From Eurosta solidaginis (lineage: Eukaryota > Arthropoda > Insecta > Diptera > Tephritidae): a stretch of 64,000 bases of DNA. The first letter of the stretch is position 1. Every line of letters starts with the position of its first letter. The DNA is taken from NCBI RefSeq assembly GCF_040869045.1, contig NC_090319.1:48022779-48086778 (forward strand), given 5' to 3'. Under the pieces are notes generated by a model. The model worked only from the letters and a program-made list of their open reading frames with translations. It was not told the DNA's origin and searched no databases. Shown piece after piece: positions 12,589 through 24,399 of this stretch. A program made the translations under genes and the position numbers.

Positions 12589-12774
12589 ATCACACCAGTT
12601 AGCTAAGATTGAACTGGCCGGTCCATGAGAACCACACATAGACTGAATGAGTCCGTAGGGTTACCAGAAGTTTGTTTTAACGACCAAAGTGAAAACCCAA
12701 TCAAAAACCAGGACTTTTGTTATAAAAAATCTCCGTCCTCTTGGTAAATATTGGAAACCCCCTTAAATTTAGAA

Positions 12775-13076
12775 AACATAAGTCAGAACGCTTTTTTCAG
12801 AAGGACAAAATTCAGAGGTCAAAATTCAGAAGTCAAATCTCAGAAGTTAAATTTCAAGAGTCAAATTTTGGAAGGCAAATTCAGCAGTCAAAATTCAGAA
12901 AGTAATCAGACAGCAAAAAAACATTAAATTTTGACTTCTGAGGTTTGACTTCTGAATTTTGACTTCTAAAATTTGACTTTTGAATTTTGACTTCTGAATT
13001 CTGATTTCTGAATTTTTGTTCCTGAGTTTTGACTTCTGAATTTTGGATTTCTGAAAAAAAGGTTCTGACTAATGTT
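12775..13076. repeat. Foldback minisatellite of TTTGACTTCTGAA units
   Basis: The left half has repeated AAATTCAGAAGTCA-type words (about 12797-12905). The right half has the complement, TTTTGACTTCTGAA (about 12930-13060). Outer segments AACATAAGTCAGAAC (12775) and GTTCTGACTAATGTT (ending 13076) also pair. The whole forms one large imperfect hairpin. Confidence 0.75.
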
Positions 13077-13165
13077 CAAAAATGTGTTCCTGAATTTTTT
13101 TCTGAATTTATTGGGGAATCGTAAATACTAGAAGCTTTCAAGGATCTATGATACCTGCTTCTTCT

Positions 13166-13177
13166 AGATCTGACAGC
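13166..13177. repeat. Left copy of 12-bp direct repeat (putative target duplication)
   Basis: AGATCTGACAGC lies immediately before R1-like homology begins. The identical word lies at 18838-18849, after the tandem-repeat element. Confidence 0.75.
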
Positions 13178-14856
13178 CGTTATTTACTGATCTTTTTAAT
13201 GCCTGTATGCAAGAAGGCGTGTTCCCTCGCCCGTGGAAACGACAAAGACTTGTCCTATTGCTGAAACGTGGTAAACAGCCGGACGAACCATCCTCATATA
13301 GGCCACTTTGTATGCTGGATTCCCTAGGGAAGATTTTCGAGCGTATAATTAGTGAGCGCCTACAGCTGACTCTAGAAAGACCAGGTGGCTTATCGAATAG
13401 TCAATATGGATTTCGCAAATCAAGATCCACCGTAGATGCAATACAAACAGTCGTCAATATAGCTAGAGAAGCTATCTCTGGAGGCCAAAATAAAAGGAAG
13501 TTCTGTGCACTGATTATGTTGGACATCAAGAATGCTTTTAACACTGCGAACTGGATGCAGATAATGGCAGCGCTGCAAAGCTTCGGCACTCCAGCTTACT
13601 TACGCAGAATTATAGGTAGCTATCTTAAAGATAGAGTACTTCTTTTTGACACGGATCAAGGAACTAAAGAGTACAAAAACACAGGAGGCGTCCAACAGAG
13701 ATCTGTTCTCGGTCCAACGCTTTGGAATGTAATGTATGACAGGGTGCTAAAGATTGATCTACCAGAAAACACGCAAATTGTGGGATATGCTGATGATATT
13801 GGAGTGGTAGTAGTGGCCAAGAAACTGGACCAGCTTCAAGCATTATGTAATGACGCCGTAGCAAGAATAAAGGAATGGCTGACCAATACAGGACTGGAGT
13901 TGGCTAGCCAAAAGACGGAAGTGGTATTAGTAAGCTCCAAACGGTCGGCGAACGAGTTAGTCTTAACTGTCGGGGATCATCAAATCACCTCAAAGGATTC
14001 CTTAAAATACTTAGGAGTGCACATTGACTCTAACTTAACTTTCAAAGAGCACTTCAGAGCGGTGAGGGAGAAAATTACCAAAGTTAATGGATCACTTGTG
14101 CGAATAATGCCTAACATTGGTGGTCCGAGCGAAGCTATACGTCAGCTATTGTCCACAGTAACCAGCTCAATAATACTATACGCAGCACCAGTGTGGTATG
14201 GATCTAAACAGACCCATCAAAAATATATATTAGCAGCGTACCGACTTGCTTCTTTAAGAATAGCAAGTGCTTATCGGACGGTGTCCGACGACGCGATCCT
14301 GGTTCTAACCAGGAAAATCCCAGTGGACTTACTGGCAAGCGAAATGGCCGATCTGTATAACACTAATATCGAGCGACCATCTGAAGAAGACAAGAAAAGA
14401 GCAAGGACACAAACAATAGCTAAGTGGCAAGAACGGTGGGAGGCCTCGAGTAAAGGGCGTTGGACTTTCACACTAGTTTGGAACGTAGCTCAATGGAATG
14501 AGCGGAAGCACGGCGAACTGAACTACCATCTCACGCAGATAATGAGTGGACATGGCGGTTTCAAAGAGTATTTATGGAAGCGTAGGATAGAGGAAGATCC
14601 TCATTGCCCAATGTGTACCACAGAGTTAGAAAACGCAGAACACGTCATGTTCTACTGCCCCCGTTTCCACGAAGAAAGATTCACCTTGCATGGAGTCTTT
14701 GGGGAGGAACCTACCACGAGAAATTTAGTTTCACATATGTGCAGCAGGAAAGAATGCTGGACTGCAGTGAGCAAAATGGCATTTATAGTAATGACACGCC
14801 TGATGGATGCTGAGAGGGAGCGCAGAGAAATGCGCATGCGAAGCAGTGGCTTTTAA
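13178..14856 (+). CDS. Partial R1-like ORF2: reverse transcriptase and C-terminal CCHC
   Basis: The frame is open from 13174 to the stop at 14854-14856. The ATG at 13207 (549 codons) is just an internal methionine of a truncated protein, since PLFTDLFNACMQEGVF-like homology starts upstream of it. Counting from that methionine, the fingers/palm begin with PSSYRPLCMLDSLGK. The palm aspartate block is LDIKNAFNTANW. The YADD catalytic box is at residues 194-197. The thumb-like part runs to about 290. A C-x2-C-x8-H-x4-C knuckle is at 467-484. The usual VPQGSVLGP box reads VQQRSVLGP (162-170), two substitutions in a normally strict motif, so activity is doubtful although no stop is present. Family: R1-clade polymerase that copies element RNA at nicked chromosomal DNA. 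Confidence 0.85.
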
Positions 14857-15062
14857 ATGGACACTCAGAGCAAATAGCGGGAACCTGGACGCAGGGACAA
14901 CAGTAGGCTCTTAAAAAATGAGAAATATGGAACGCCACCCTGAAGTAAGGCGAAAGTGGTGGTGGGCGACGGTTCCAGAACGGGGCTGTTTTTTAGTCTA
15001 CGGACACACGGTTGCTACTAAGACAGCAATTATGGTGCATTAGGCATTTTACAGCCTCCCCG

Positions 15063-15107
<45 letters not shown>
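15063..15107 (+). repeat. Pure A45 tract (3' tail of the R1-like element)
   Basis: Forty-five uninterrupted adenines end the R1-like element and abut CAAGTAAGGAAGG, the start of the next element. Confidence 0.9.
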
Positions 15108-15108
<1 letters not shown>

Positions 15109-18100
15109 AAGTAAGGAAGGCTAAGTTCGGGTGTAACCGAACATAACATACTCAGTTGAGAGCTATGGAGACAAAATAAGGAAAATCAATCTGGGGTAAC
15201 CCTGGAATGTGGTTGTATAACATGTGTATCAAATGAAAGGTATTAAAGAGTATTTTAAGAGAGAATAGGCCATAGTTCTATAGATGAACGCCATTTAGGG
15301 ATATCGCCATAAAGGTAGACCAGGGCTGACTCTAGAATTTGTTTGTACGGTATGGGTATCAAACGAAAGGTGTTACTGAGCATTTTAAGAGGGAGTGGGC
15401 ATGAGGTCTATAGGTGGACGCCTTTTCGAGATATCGTCATTAGGGTGGGCCAGGGGTGACTCTAGAATGTGTTTGTACGATATGTGCATCAAACGAAAGG
15501 TGTTACTGAGCATTTTAAGAGGGAGTGGGCATTAGGTCTATAGGTGGACGCCCTTTCGAGATATCGCCATTAGGGTGGGCCAGGGGTGACTCTAGAATGT
15601 TTGTACGATATGGGTATCAAACGAAAGGTGTTACTGAGCATTTTAAGAGGGAGTGGGCGTTAGGTCTATAGGTGGACGCCTTTTCGAGATATCGCCATTA
15701 GGGTGGGCCAGGGGTGACTCTAGAATGTGTTTGTACGATATGGGTATCAAATGAAAGGTGGTAAGGAGTATTTTAAAAGGGAGTAATCCTTAGTTCTATA
15801 GGTGGACGCCTTTTCGAGATATCGCCATAAAGGTGGACCAAGGGTGACTCTAGAATGTTTGTACGATATGGGTATCAAACGAAAGGTGTTACTGAGCATT
15901 TTAAGAGGGAGTGGGCATTAGGTCTATAGGTGGACGCCTTTTCGAGATATCGCCATTAGGGTGGGCCAGGGTGACTCTAGAATGTGTTTGTACGATATGG
16001 GTATCAAATGAAAGGTGGTAATGAGTATTTTAAAAGGGAGTAATCCTTAGTTCTATAGGTGGACGCCTTTTCGAGATATCGCCATAAAGCTGGACCAAGG
16101 GTGACTCTAGAATGTTTGTACGGTATGGGTATCAAACGAAAGGTGTTACTGAGCATTTTAAGAGGGAGGGGGCATTAGGTCTATAGGTGGACGCCTTTTC
16201 GAGATATCGCCATTAGGGTGGGCCAGGGTGACTCTAGAATGTGTTTGTACGATATGGGTATCAAATGAAAGGTGGTAATGAGTATTTTAAAAGGGAGTAA
16301 TCCTTAGTTCTATAGGTGGACGCCTTTTCGAGATATCGCCATTAGGGTGGGCCAGGTGTAACTCTAGAATGTTTGTACGATATGGGTATCAAACGAAAGG
16401 TGTTACTGAGCATTTTAAGAGGGAGTGGGCATTAGGTCTATAGGTGGACGCCTTTTCGAGATATCGCCATTAGGGTGGGACAGGGGTGACTCTAGAATGT
16501 TTGTATGATATGGGTATCAAACGAAAGGTGTTACTGAGCATTTTAAGAGGGAGTGTACATTAGGTCTATAGGTGGACGCCTTTTCGAGATATCGCCATTA
16601 GGGTGGGCCAGGGGTGACTCTAGAATGTTTGTACGATATGGGTATCAAACGAAAGGTGTTACTGAGCATTTTAAGAGGGAGTGGACATTAGGTCTATAGG
16701 TGGACGCCTTTTCGAGATATCGCCATTAGGGTGGGCCAGGGTGACTCTAGAATGTGTTTGTACGATATGGGTATCAAATAAAAGGTGGTAATGAGTATTT
16801 TAAAAGGGAGTAATCCTTAGTTCTATAGGTGGACGCCTTTTCGAAATATCGCCATTAGGGTGGGCCAGGTGTGACTCTAGAATGTTTGTACGATATGGGT
16901 ATCAAACGAAAGCTGTTACTGAGCATTTTAAGAGGGAGTGGGCATTAGGTCTATAGGTGGACGCCTTTTCGAGATATTGCCATTAGGGTGGGCCAGGGGT
17001 GACTCTAGAATGTTTGTACGATATGGGTATCAAACGAAAGGTGTTACTGAGCATTTTAAGAGGGAGTGGGCATTAGGTCTATAGGTGGACGCCTTTTCGA
17101 GATATTGCCATTAGGGTCGGCCAGGGGTGACTCTAGAATGTTTGTACGATATGGGTATCAAACGAAAGCTGTTACTGAGCATTTTAAGAGGGAGTGAACA
17201 CTAGGTCTATAGGTGGACGCCTTTTCGAGATATCGCCATTAGGGTGGGCCAGGGGTTACTCTAGAATGTTTGTACGATATGGGTATCAAACGAAAGGTGT
17301 TACTGAGCATTTTAAGAGAGAGGGGGCATTAGTTCTATAGGTGGACGCCTTTTCGAGATATCGCCATTAGGGTGGGACAGGGGTGACTCTGGTATGTTTT
17401 TGTACGATATGGATATCAAATTAAAGGTATTAATGAGGGTTTTAAAAGCGAGTGGCCCTTAGATGTATATGTGAAGGCGTTCTCGTGATATCCACCAAAA
17501 TGTGGACCAGGTGATCCAGAAAATCATCTGTCGGGTACTGCTAATTTATTTATATATGCAATACCACTAACAGTATTCCTGCCAAGATTCCAAGGGCTGT
17601 TGATTTCGCCTTGTAGAACTTTTTCATTTTCTTCTACTTAATATGGTAGGTGCCACACCCATTTTACAAAGATTTTTCCAAAGTTATATTTTGCGTCAAC
17701 AAACCAATCCAGTTACCATGTTTCATCCCTTTTTTCGTATTTGGTATAGAATTATGGCATTTTTTTCATTTTTCGTAATTTTCGATATCGATAAAGTGGG
17801 CGTGGTTATGGTCAGATTTCGCCCATTTTTTATACCAAGAAAAAGTGAGCTCAGGTAAGTACGTGGGCTAAGTTTAGTAAAGATATATCGGATTTTGCTC
17901 AAGTTATTGTGTTAATGGCCGAGCGGAAGGACAGACGGTGGACTGTGTATAAAAACTGGGCGTGGCTTCCACCGATTTCGCCCATTTTCACAGAGAACAG
18001 TTACCGTCACAGAATCTATGCTCCTACCAAATTTGAGAAGGATTGGTAAATTTTTGTTCGACTTATGGCAATAAAAGTATTCTAGACAAACTAAATGAAA

Positions 18101-18837
18101 ATGGGCGAAGCCACGCCCATTTTGAAATTTTCTTTTATTTTTGTATTTTGTTGCATCATATCATTACTGGAGTTGAATTTTGACTTAATTTACTTATATA
18201 CAGTAAAGATATTAAATTTTTTGTTAAAATTTGAATTTAAAAAAATTTTTTTTTAAAAAGTGGGCGTGTTCTTAATCCAATTTTGCTAATTTTTATTTAG
18301 CACATATAGAGTAATAGTAGTAACGTTCCTGCCAAATTTCATCATGATATCTTCAACGACTGCCAAATTACAGCTTGCAAAACTTTTAAATTACCTTCTT
18401 GTAAAAGTGGGCGGGGCCACGCCCATTGTCCAAAATCTTACTAATTTTCTATTCTGCGTCATAACGTCAACCCATCTACCAAGTTTCGTCGCTTTATCTG
18501 TCTTTTGTAATGAGTTATCGCACTTTTTCGGTTTTTCGAAATTTTCGATATCGAAAAAGTGGGCGTGGTTATAGTCCGATATCGTTCATTTTAAATAGCG
18601 ATCTGAGATGAGTGCTCAGGAATCTACGTACCAAATTTCATCAAGATATCTCAAAATTTACTCAAGTTATCGTGTTAACGGACGGACGGACATGGCTCAA
18701 TCAAATTTCTTTTCGATCCTGATTATTTTGATATATGGAAGTCTATATCTATCTCGATTCCTTTATATATGTACAACCAACCGTTATCCAATCAAACTTA
18801 ATATACTCTGTGAGCTCTGCTCAACTGAGTATAAAAA
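15108..18837 (+). mobile_element. 3.7-kb non-autonomous element with inverted ends and internal tandem array
   Basis: The left end CAAGTAAGGAAGGCTAAG is followed by TTCGGGTGTAACCGAACA (itself a small hairpin) and TACTCAGTTGAGAGCT. The right end AGCTCTGCTCAACTGAGTAT inverts the latter. Inside are the tandem array (15200-17500) and a non-coding 3' half with repeated GTGGGCGTGG and GATATCGAAAAAG blocks. Related copies on the minus strand are at 31860-32387, 54250-56013 and 57058-57948. Each copy has A-rich flanks on both ends, suggesting insertion into A tracts. No transposase-like frame exists. Confidence 0.75.
15200..17500 (+). repeat. Tandem array, 126-130 bp unit, about 18 copies
   Basis: The word GACTCTAGAATG recurs at roughly 15328, 15458, 15588, 15716, 15846, 15973, 16103 and onward, always followed by TTGTACGATATGGGTATCAA and GGTGGACGCCTTTTCGAGAT blocks. 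The units at both edges are the most diverged. A subset (for example near 15740-15820, 15990-16060, 16240-16310 and 16760-16840) shares the variant GGTGGTAATGAGTATTTTAA, which hints at block duplications. Confidence 0.9.
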
Positions 18838-18849
18838 AGATCTGACAGC
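18838..18849. repeat. Right copy of 12-bp direct repeat (putative target duplication)
   Basis: AGATCTGACAGC again. The base before and the base after differ from the left copy, so the repeat is exactly 12 bp. Confidence 0.75.
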
Positions 18850-19680
18850 GGTATCACTCCTTATAGCTGAACTCTTAGCCTCTTAGCGTGGCAAGCGCAG
18901 AGCACGAACACAAAACATGCTCGATCGTTTTTTTTCTCCAACCCGCATCTTCTACATCTTCTAACACTGATCAAGCCCAATGGCACGCAACTCTAGAAGG
19001 CAGTGTCCAGTCGGAATACCCGCATGAGTCTACAGTCCTCTTTTTAATAATAGCTGTTACTTTGTTAGTCTAAGGTTGTAAGACCTACACATGATCTTCG
19101 AAACTTTGCAGTTCCACGCTTGTGTTCACACCTTTTCCCCTTGGTTAATCATGTGGCACTTCTCACCTTCTTTTAATCCCGCTAAAACTAGTTTGGACGT
19201 CTACGAAGCAAGCTTCGTGGGATTCGCTCTTTTTTAGCTAGCTCATCCGATTTTTAATCTACATCTATTCTCATATACCCTGGGCCCAATATAGATGTAT
19301 TCTTCTTCATGCCCCGATTCTTCCCAAGGATGGCCTTCGTTCTAACACACCTCTATGATGCCTTGCTATGCGAGATTATTGCCTAAATCGCAGCTTGGAT
19401 GTAATAATAAAGTTGACGCGGCTGCAGTTTAAGTTTTTTTCTCCTCCAGTGTTGCCACTGCTTTGGTTACGGCTACTACTTCCGCCTGAAAAACGCTCCA
19501 GTTATCTGGGAGCTTGTAAGATCTGGTTTTTTTTCGGACCAGCACTTTATATCGCCGACCCTACTAATTCCACTGCTTTGGAACAATCGGTTTACACGTG
19601 TATTGCCTCGTCCGCCATTTGGACTTCCTTCCGTCGACCATCAGCAATTTATTAGGAGTAGCGTCAAAATACGGTCTGCG
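18850..19680 (-). pseudogene. 5' part of the interrupted minus-strand RNase H-bearing non-LTR copy
   Basis: On the minus strand the remains run from 19680 downward. A block near 19490 reads SVFQAEVVAV (RNase H-like) and one near 19290-19250 corresponds to the family WVPGH region. The terminal zinc-knuckle region at 18890-18960 corresponds to the plus-strand copy at 30240-30330. It is degraded by stops and frameshifts. The reading continues across the inserted composite into 13177-12590. Confidence 0.65.
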
Positions 19681-19989
19681 CGTGGTGGTGAAAAAAGGAT
19701 GATTAATCTTTACCTGCGATGATTGACTGTATCGCGCTTCTTACCGATGATGTAGATGGTAGTAACTATCGCATATTTGCATGCTACTATCAGTCTGCTA
19801 CTATCAGGAGGTGGAGCAGCAGCTATAGCAAGCAAGCTTTGTTGTGGGATATTAGCAGGGTGAGGTGTGGCATAGTGTGACTGAGCCACAACTGTCCACC
19901 CGGCTAATAGCTTAAGCTTGAATCACGGGGACACCATAATTCATCTACAAAGACGTCGGTTTTATCATGCTTGATCAACTTGACAATAC

Positions 19990-21150
19990 AACTAAGCCGA
20001 ACTAGCCTTCGTGGATGTCAAGTATGAGAAAATCTTAACAACCTGCGAAGAAAGGAGCCGACACAAATCACCTCTTAGTCAATTTTAAAGCCGCCTTCGA
20101 CAGCACGAAAAGGAGCTGCCTATATGCTGCTATGTCTGAATTTAGTTTCCCTGCAAAACTTATACGGCTGTGCAAAATGACGTTGAGCAACACCATCAAC
20201 TCAGTCAGAATTGGGAAGTACCTCTCCGAGCCGTTCGAAACTAAACGATGTTTCAGACAGGTGGACCCCCTATCGAGCGATTTCTTTAATTTGTTGCTGG
20301 ACAATATTATGGGAGCTGCAGAACTTAACCGCTCTGGAACAATATTCTATAAAAGCGTGCAATTACTGGCATATGCTGATGACATTGATATCGTCGGCCT
20401 AAACACCCGCGCCGTTAGTTCTGCTTACTCCCAACTGGAAAAAGAAGCGGTAAAGATGGGTTTGATGGTGAATGAGGACAAAACGAAGTACCTGCTGTCA
20501 TCGAGCAAAGAATGAGCGCATATGCGCCTTGGAAACTACGCTACTGTTGGCAGCCATAATTTCGAAAGAGTGAAAAACTTCTTTTATTTGGGAACCAGCA
20601 TCAATACTAGTAACAACATCAGCTCTGAAATCCAGCGAAGAAGCACTCTTGCCAATAAATGCTACTTTGGACTAGGTAGGCAATTGAAAAGTAAAGTCCT
20701 ATCTCGGCAAACGAAAATCATACTCTACCCGTCCTGATATATGGGGCAGAAGCACGGACCATGACAACAGCAGATTAAGCGGCTCTGGGAGTGCTCGCGA
20801 GAAAAGTTCTTCGAAAGATTTATGGACCCCTACGCGTTTGCGATGGCGAGTACCGAAGAAGATTTAACGATGAGCTATACGAGCTCTACGCAGACATCAG
20901 CATAGTCCAGCCAATTAAAACGCTGGCTAGGCCATGTTATACGAATGAAAGATGACGCTCCGGCCAAGAAAGTGTTTCTATCGGAACCCACCTATGGAAC
21001 AAGAGGTAGAGGGCGGCCCCCACTCCGCTGAAAGGAGCAGTTGGAAAACGATTTAAAATCTCTTGGTGTGACCAATTGGCGCCGGCTGGCAGAGAAAACG
21101 TTTAAGCGCCAATTAAAGGGTTAAACTCCAATTAAGTAAATAAGTAGGTA
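19990..21150 (+). pseudogene. RTE-like non-LTR reverse transcriptase remnant
   Basis: It opens with VNFKAAFDSTKRS (palm block A, about 20076-20120) and continues in the 127-codon frame 20132-20515 with FRQVDPLSSDFFNLLLD and an intact YADDIDIVG box at about 20372. One stop (20513-20515) separates it from MRLGNYATVGSHNFERVKNF (20522-20737). Frameshifts near 20737 and 20920 lead to RWLGHVIRMKDDAPAKKVF and RGRGRPPLR, the C-terminal block typical of this group. The 3' end is TTTAAGCGCCAATTAAAGG with a TAAGTAA-type tail. Minus-strand relatives lie at 34171-34376/39451-39740, 51740-52640, 52915-53768 and 56755-56995. The RTE clade name is an inference from the GRGRPP-type tail. Confidence 0.7.
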
Positions 21151-21824
21151 AGTCTATAAATATCGTAAACTAGTCTTTTGCTATAATGTAGCTTTGGAAT
21201 TAAGATCTGCAGTTAGACATATTTTTTTTAGAGTTTGCATATCTGAGTCCTCGTTTGCGTTGAAAAGGCTCTCGGATAGACCTTTCAAATGCTGGTGAAG
21301 CTTTTAATTCTGCTCAACGTGTTGTGACTTGGCCATATATGCTTTGAAGGGAATTTACATTTATACGAAAGCAACTCAGTAAAACTTTGAAATCGACGTA
21401 ATCATAAGAACGAGGTTGATATTACACTTAACAGGTCGGGAGCCACATTGTTAGTAAATATATAATAAACTTATATTTCAACGTACAAAGATTATTTATA
21501 AAAAATATTTAATTTTGTAATCATGTAAAATTTATTGTGGCTTTGTTAATATTTTGCGGTCACTCCTAAATAGCTGTGTATTAAATATCACACGAAGTGT
21601 TAAAATTTTGTGATAGTATTGGATTAGGATGGGTCGGCTTTATTAGTTTTCTATAATACATAAGTAGCTGGCAACTAAATACTGCTATTTAGTTTGCAAT
21701 GGAAGCTATCACTCAAGAAAGCAAAAAAAACGAAGTGAGTTCCCAGTACTCGTGATTATCGATGTGTAAATTAAACATAAACAATTTTTATTTGAAACTT
21801 TTTTTATCGGTGCCTGTATCAAAA
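21151..21824. other. No gene recognised
   Basis: AT-rich spacer without motifs. Confidence 0.4.
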
Positions 21825-22115
21825 CAAACCAATTAGTTGTCGTTAATATACCGATAACACGCCGATAAAAAATTATATATACTCCGATAACCCATCTATC
21901 AACATCCGATAACCAACGGATAACAAATCGATAGCTTTAAAATAACATACCTATAAAATATTGATAACTTTTCAATAGTAAATTGATAACTTTTTTATAA
22001 AAAATCAGTACTTCGATAACTTTTTGATAGTATATCGACAGCTTTTTATTGATTATTGATATCGTTCCGATAAAAATCAGTTTGCTTCGATAATAACAAA
22101 TCGTTATCTCATCGA
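21825..22115. repeat. CGATAA minisatellite array, copy 2
   Basis: CCGATAACACGCCGATAAA and further CGATAAC words continue for about 290 bp in the same orientation as the bulk of the 5.8-kb array. Confidence 0.75.
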
Positions 22116-22289
22116 AACCTCCAAGCGAGTAGAAACAATTTTAAAGCTGTACGAAAAAAATCCCAATTTACCAAAAGTAAGTAAATGTCAGAAAAAACTG
22201 AGAAATGTTTGTGAAAGCAATGATTGCGCTCTAAAACGGTTTGTGTGGATTTTTAATGAAAATATATTTTTGTTCAAAATGTTTTCGGC

Positions 22290-22365
22290 AAAGCACCGTA
22301 AACATCGATAACGCTCCCCAAAACATTCGGGGAATGTCCTTATCGCTACAACAACAATTGTATAT
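22290..22365 (+). repeat. (CAA)n-tailed repeat, 3' stub
   Basis: It carries ATCGATAACGCTCCCCAAAA and CATTCGGGGAATGTCC, then CGCTACAACAACAATTG. Only the last 75 bp of the family remain. Confidence 0.6.
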
Positions 22366-22439
22366 TAATCATGGCGTGTAGAACATGTCAATTGACCGAT
22401 ACTGGTCTGAAATTACAGACCGCCCTTAAAGAAAATGAT

Positions 22440-23490
22440 AAAAATTTGATCGATTACTAACGTAAGATGCTCTTGCCTGGTGGAAAGGGCTAGAAAAATT
22501 AGCAATCAAGATGGAGTTATGAAGGTGTTAAAACTAGCAAGCCTTGGTATGCCAGGTGTAGCGAGCAGCGCACCACAGGAGGGATATAACGTGTTTTTTC
22601 ACTTGATCTCTCTACAATTATTCGTGCAAGGATTGATGGCGAAAGTGCCTCCACGACAAAGAGAAAACAACATGTGAAAATCAACCGAATACTGACAAGC
22701 AACCATATTGAATTGCAGGACAAGGGAATGGAATCATAACTAACCTACCGCCCGACATTGCTCAAAGAAAGTGGGTCCCACACATCAGTGAAACGACATT
22801 TTTCAACAGCCAGGTCACCTTAAGTGTTATATATTTTAAAGTGATTGAGTCGGATATAGTTCGCAGGTGTCAAGCCTCACTGGCATCCATAAGGCAAATA
22901 AACGTCTTCCTTTGCTTGGTCCCAGAGCACAGCGATATTGCAGGTAATGAATTGCCAAGGAAGGTTCCGAAAATGACATAAGCGAGGCGGATACCTCAGG
23001 ATTATTACGAGGTCTCAAGTTACTTATGGCAATATTGGGATAGGAAAGCAACCAGATTCCGTCTCAAGGTAAAAAAATTTGTTGTGAGAATATTTGCGGT
23101 TATCAACAAGGGTCACTGCACAATTGCAGCAATTCTCCGACAATAGAACCACAAATCTCCCTCTGTAGCAGCTATATGGATAAGGAAGGAGAGGAGTCGA
23201 TTCACCATTTTCTATTCCGGTGTCCAGAATTGCAAGCAAGAAACTCAGATTTCTGGTGCACGATTTTTCGACAGTGTGGCAAGGATTGTGAAAGTGGACC
23301 TCTAACTTCCGCTAAGTTTCATCAGAGAAAGCAAATAGTTCATTGAGGACGACCAGCAATTAATCTGTTTGGACACGAGTATGCCGCCACCGCACACGCA
23401 CTGAGGGCACTCACAATGGCAAACATGTCTCTAAGTGGAAGTGTGGGAAACTCCCACGCATTCCCTCTTAACCTAACCTAGCCTATGAAT
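22440..23490 (+). pseudogene. RNase H-bearing non-LTR copy, 3' half, degraded
   Basis: A DALAWWKGLEKLAIK block (22465) matches the GALVWWKA block at 3690. LLWVPEHSDIAGNE near 22915 is the family WVPGH region. The zinc-knuckle area around 23165-23235 contains SIHHFLFRCPELQARNS in one frame. The tail at 23440-23485 ends in CTTAACCTAACCTAGCC. Several stops and frameshifts are present. It is the same family as 3170-5260. Confidence 0.65.
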
Positions 23491-24084
23491 AAAATTGTTT
23501 AAGTTTGGGGATCAAAAATGCCTTACGACAAAAGTCAAAACTTTAATTTTTTCTCATTGAATTTCACCCACCTTAATGCATATTTGTATTTTGCAATATG
23601 TTATTCGAAATCATTATCAAGATTGTTTTCGTCTCATTTGTTTAGTGTGAAAAGTGGCTTATATTTATGTACTTAAATGTTACATGTATAAAAGCTTCAA
23701 TAGGGTTAATTTGAACGGAAAATTTTGTAAATATAATTTATAAATATTGCGGTTTGCTTTACTGACCACTTTTATTTGCTAATTAACATTAACTTATATA
23801 TGCAAGCATATATTTACTAATGTCAAATACGATTCATTTAGCACAAGCTCGTGTGTTTTTTAACTGCACTCTTTTTCAAACCACAAACTATAAAGGAACT
23901 CATATCAACCCGCGCATACTTCGCTACTATAAAATTATGCACTGGCGCCAATGAAATGAGCAACCCTATTATTTGGCAAGAACGTAGGCAGATATAATGG
24001 CTGCGACCTCGGTTGCCCAAGTAGCTAATGCAAGCGCCAACTCTGGGTGCCATAAAACTCCTTTGAACCTACTGAGTGCTAAAT
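23491..24084. other. No gene recognised
   Basis: AT-rich spacer. The minus-strand frame 23838-24053 has no motif. Confidence 0.4.
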
Positions 24085-24399
24085 CGGATATTTATTTTAT
24101 TTATTTATTTATTTAATATCGACAACAAACGTAAAATGGTCAACTAAATGACAAAAATAGGCATATGTATGTAAGTATACAGTTCAAAAGTTGTAGAACG
24201 AATAATGTATATAACAACACAATTAAATGTCTGAATATATAGCTAGAAAACAAAATAAAATAAATAAATAAACAAATAAAACCGATCGGCTTACTGTGGG
24301 AATGCAAATGAAATTCCAATCAGTATGTCGTCGGAATGCAGCAGAACTTCGATAGTATAGTGTTGTATGCCATCACAATGCATAAAAAAGTAACATGAC

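Larger units (their letters stand above)
12590..13177 (-). pseudogene. 3' part of the interrupted minus-strand RNase H-bearing non-LTR copy
   Basis: Read on the minus strand, 12720-12590 matches the 3' tail seen at 5160-5250 (a CCTGGTTTTTG block, then GGTTTTCACTTTGG, then a CCAGTTCAAT tail). The part from 13177 back to 13110 continues the reading that stops at 18850. The two pieces were therefore one copy before the R1-like/tandem-repeat composite inserted. A foldback minisatellite (12775-13076) also sits inside it. Confidence 0.6.
13178..15107 (+). mobile_element. 5'-truncated R1-like non-LTR retrotransposon with A-tract
   Basis: It starts directly after the 12-bp repeat and contains one long ORF2-type frame (to 14856), about 200 bp of 3' untranslated sequence and a pure 45-base A tract (15063-15107). 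The endonuclease domain and the first part of the reverse transcriptase are missing, as expected of 5' truncation during target-primed reverse transcription. Its 3' neighbour is a separate tandem-repeat element that follows without a gap. Confidence 0.85.
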
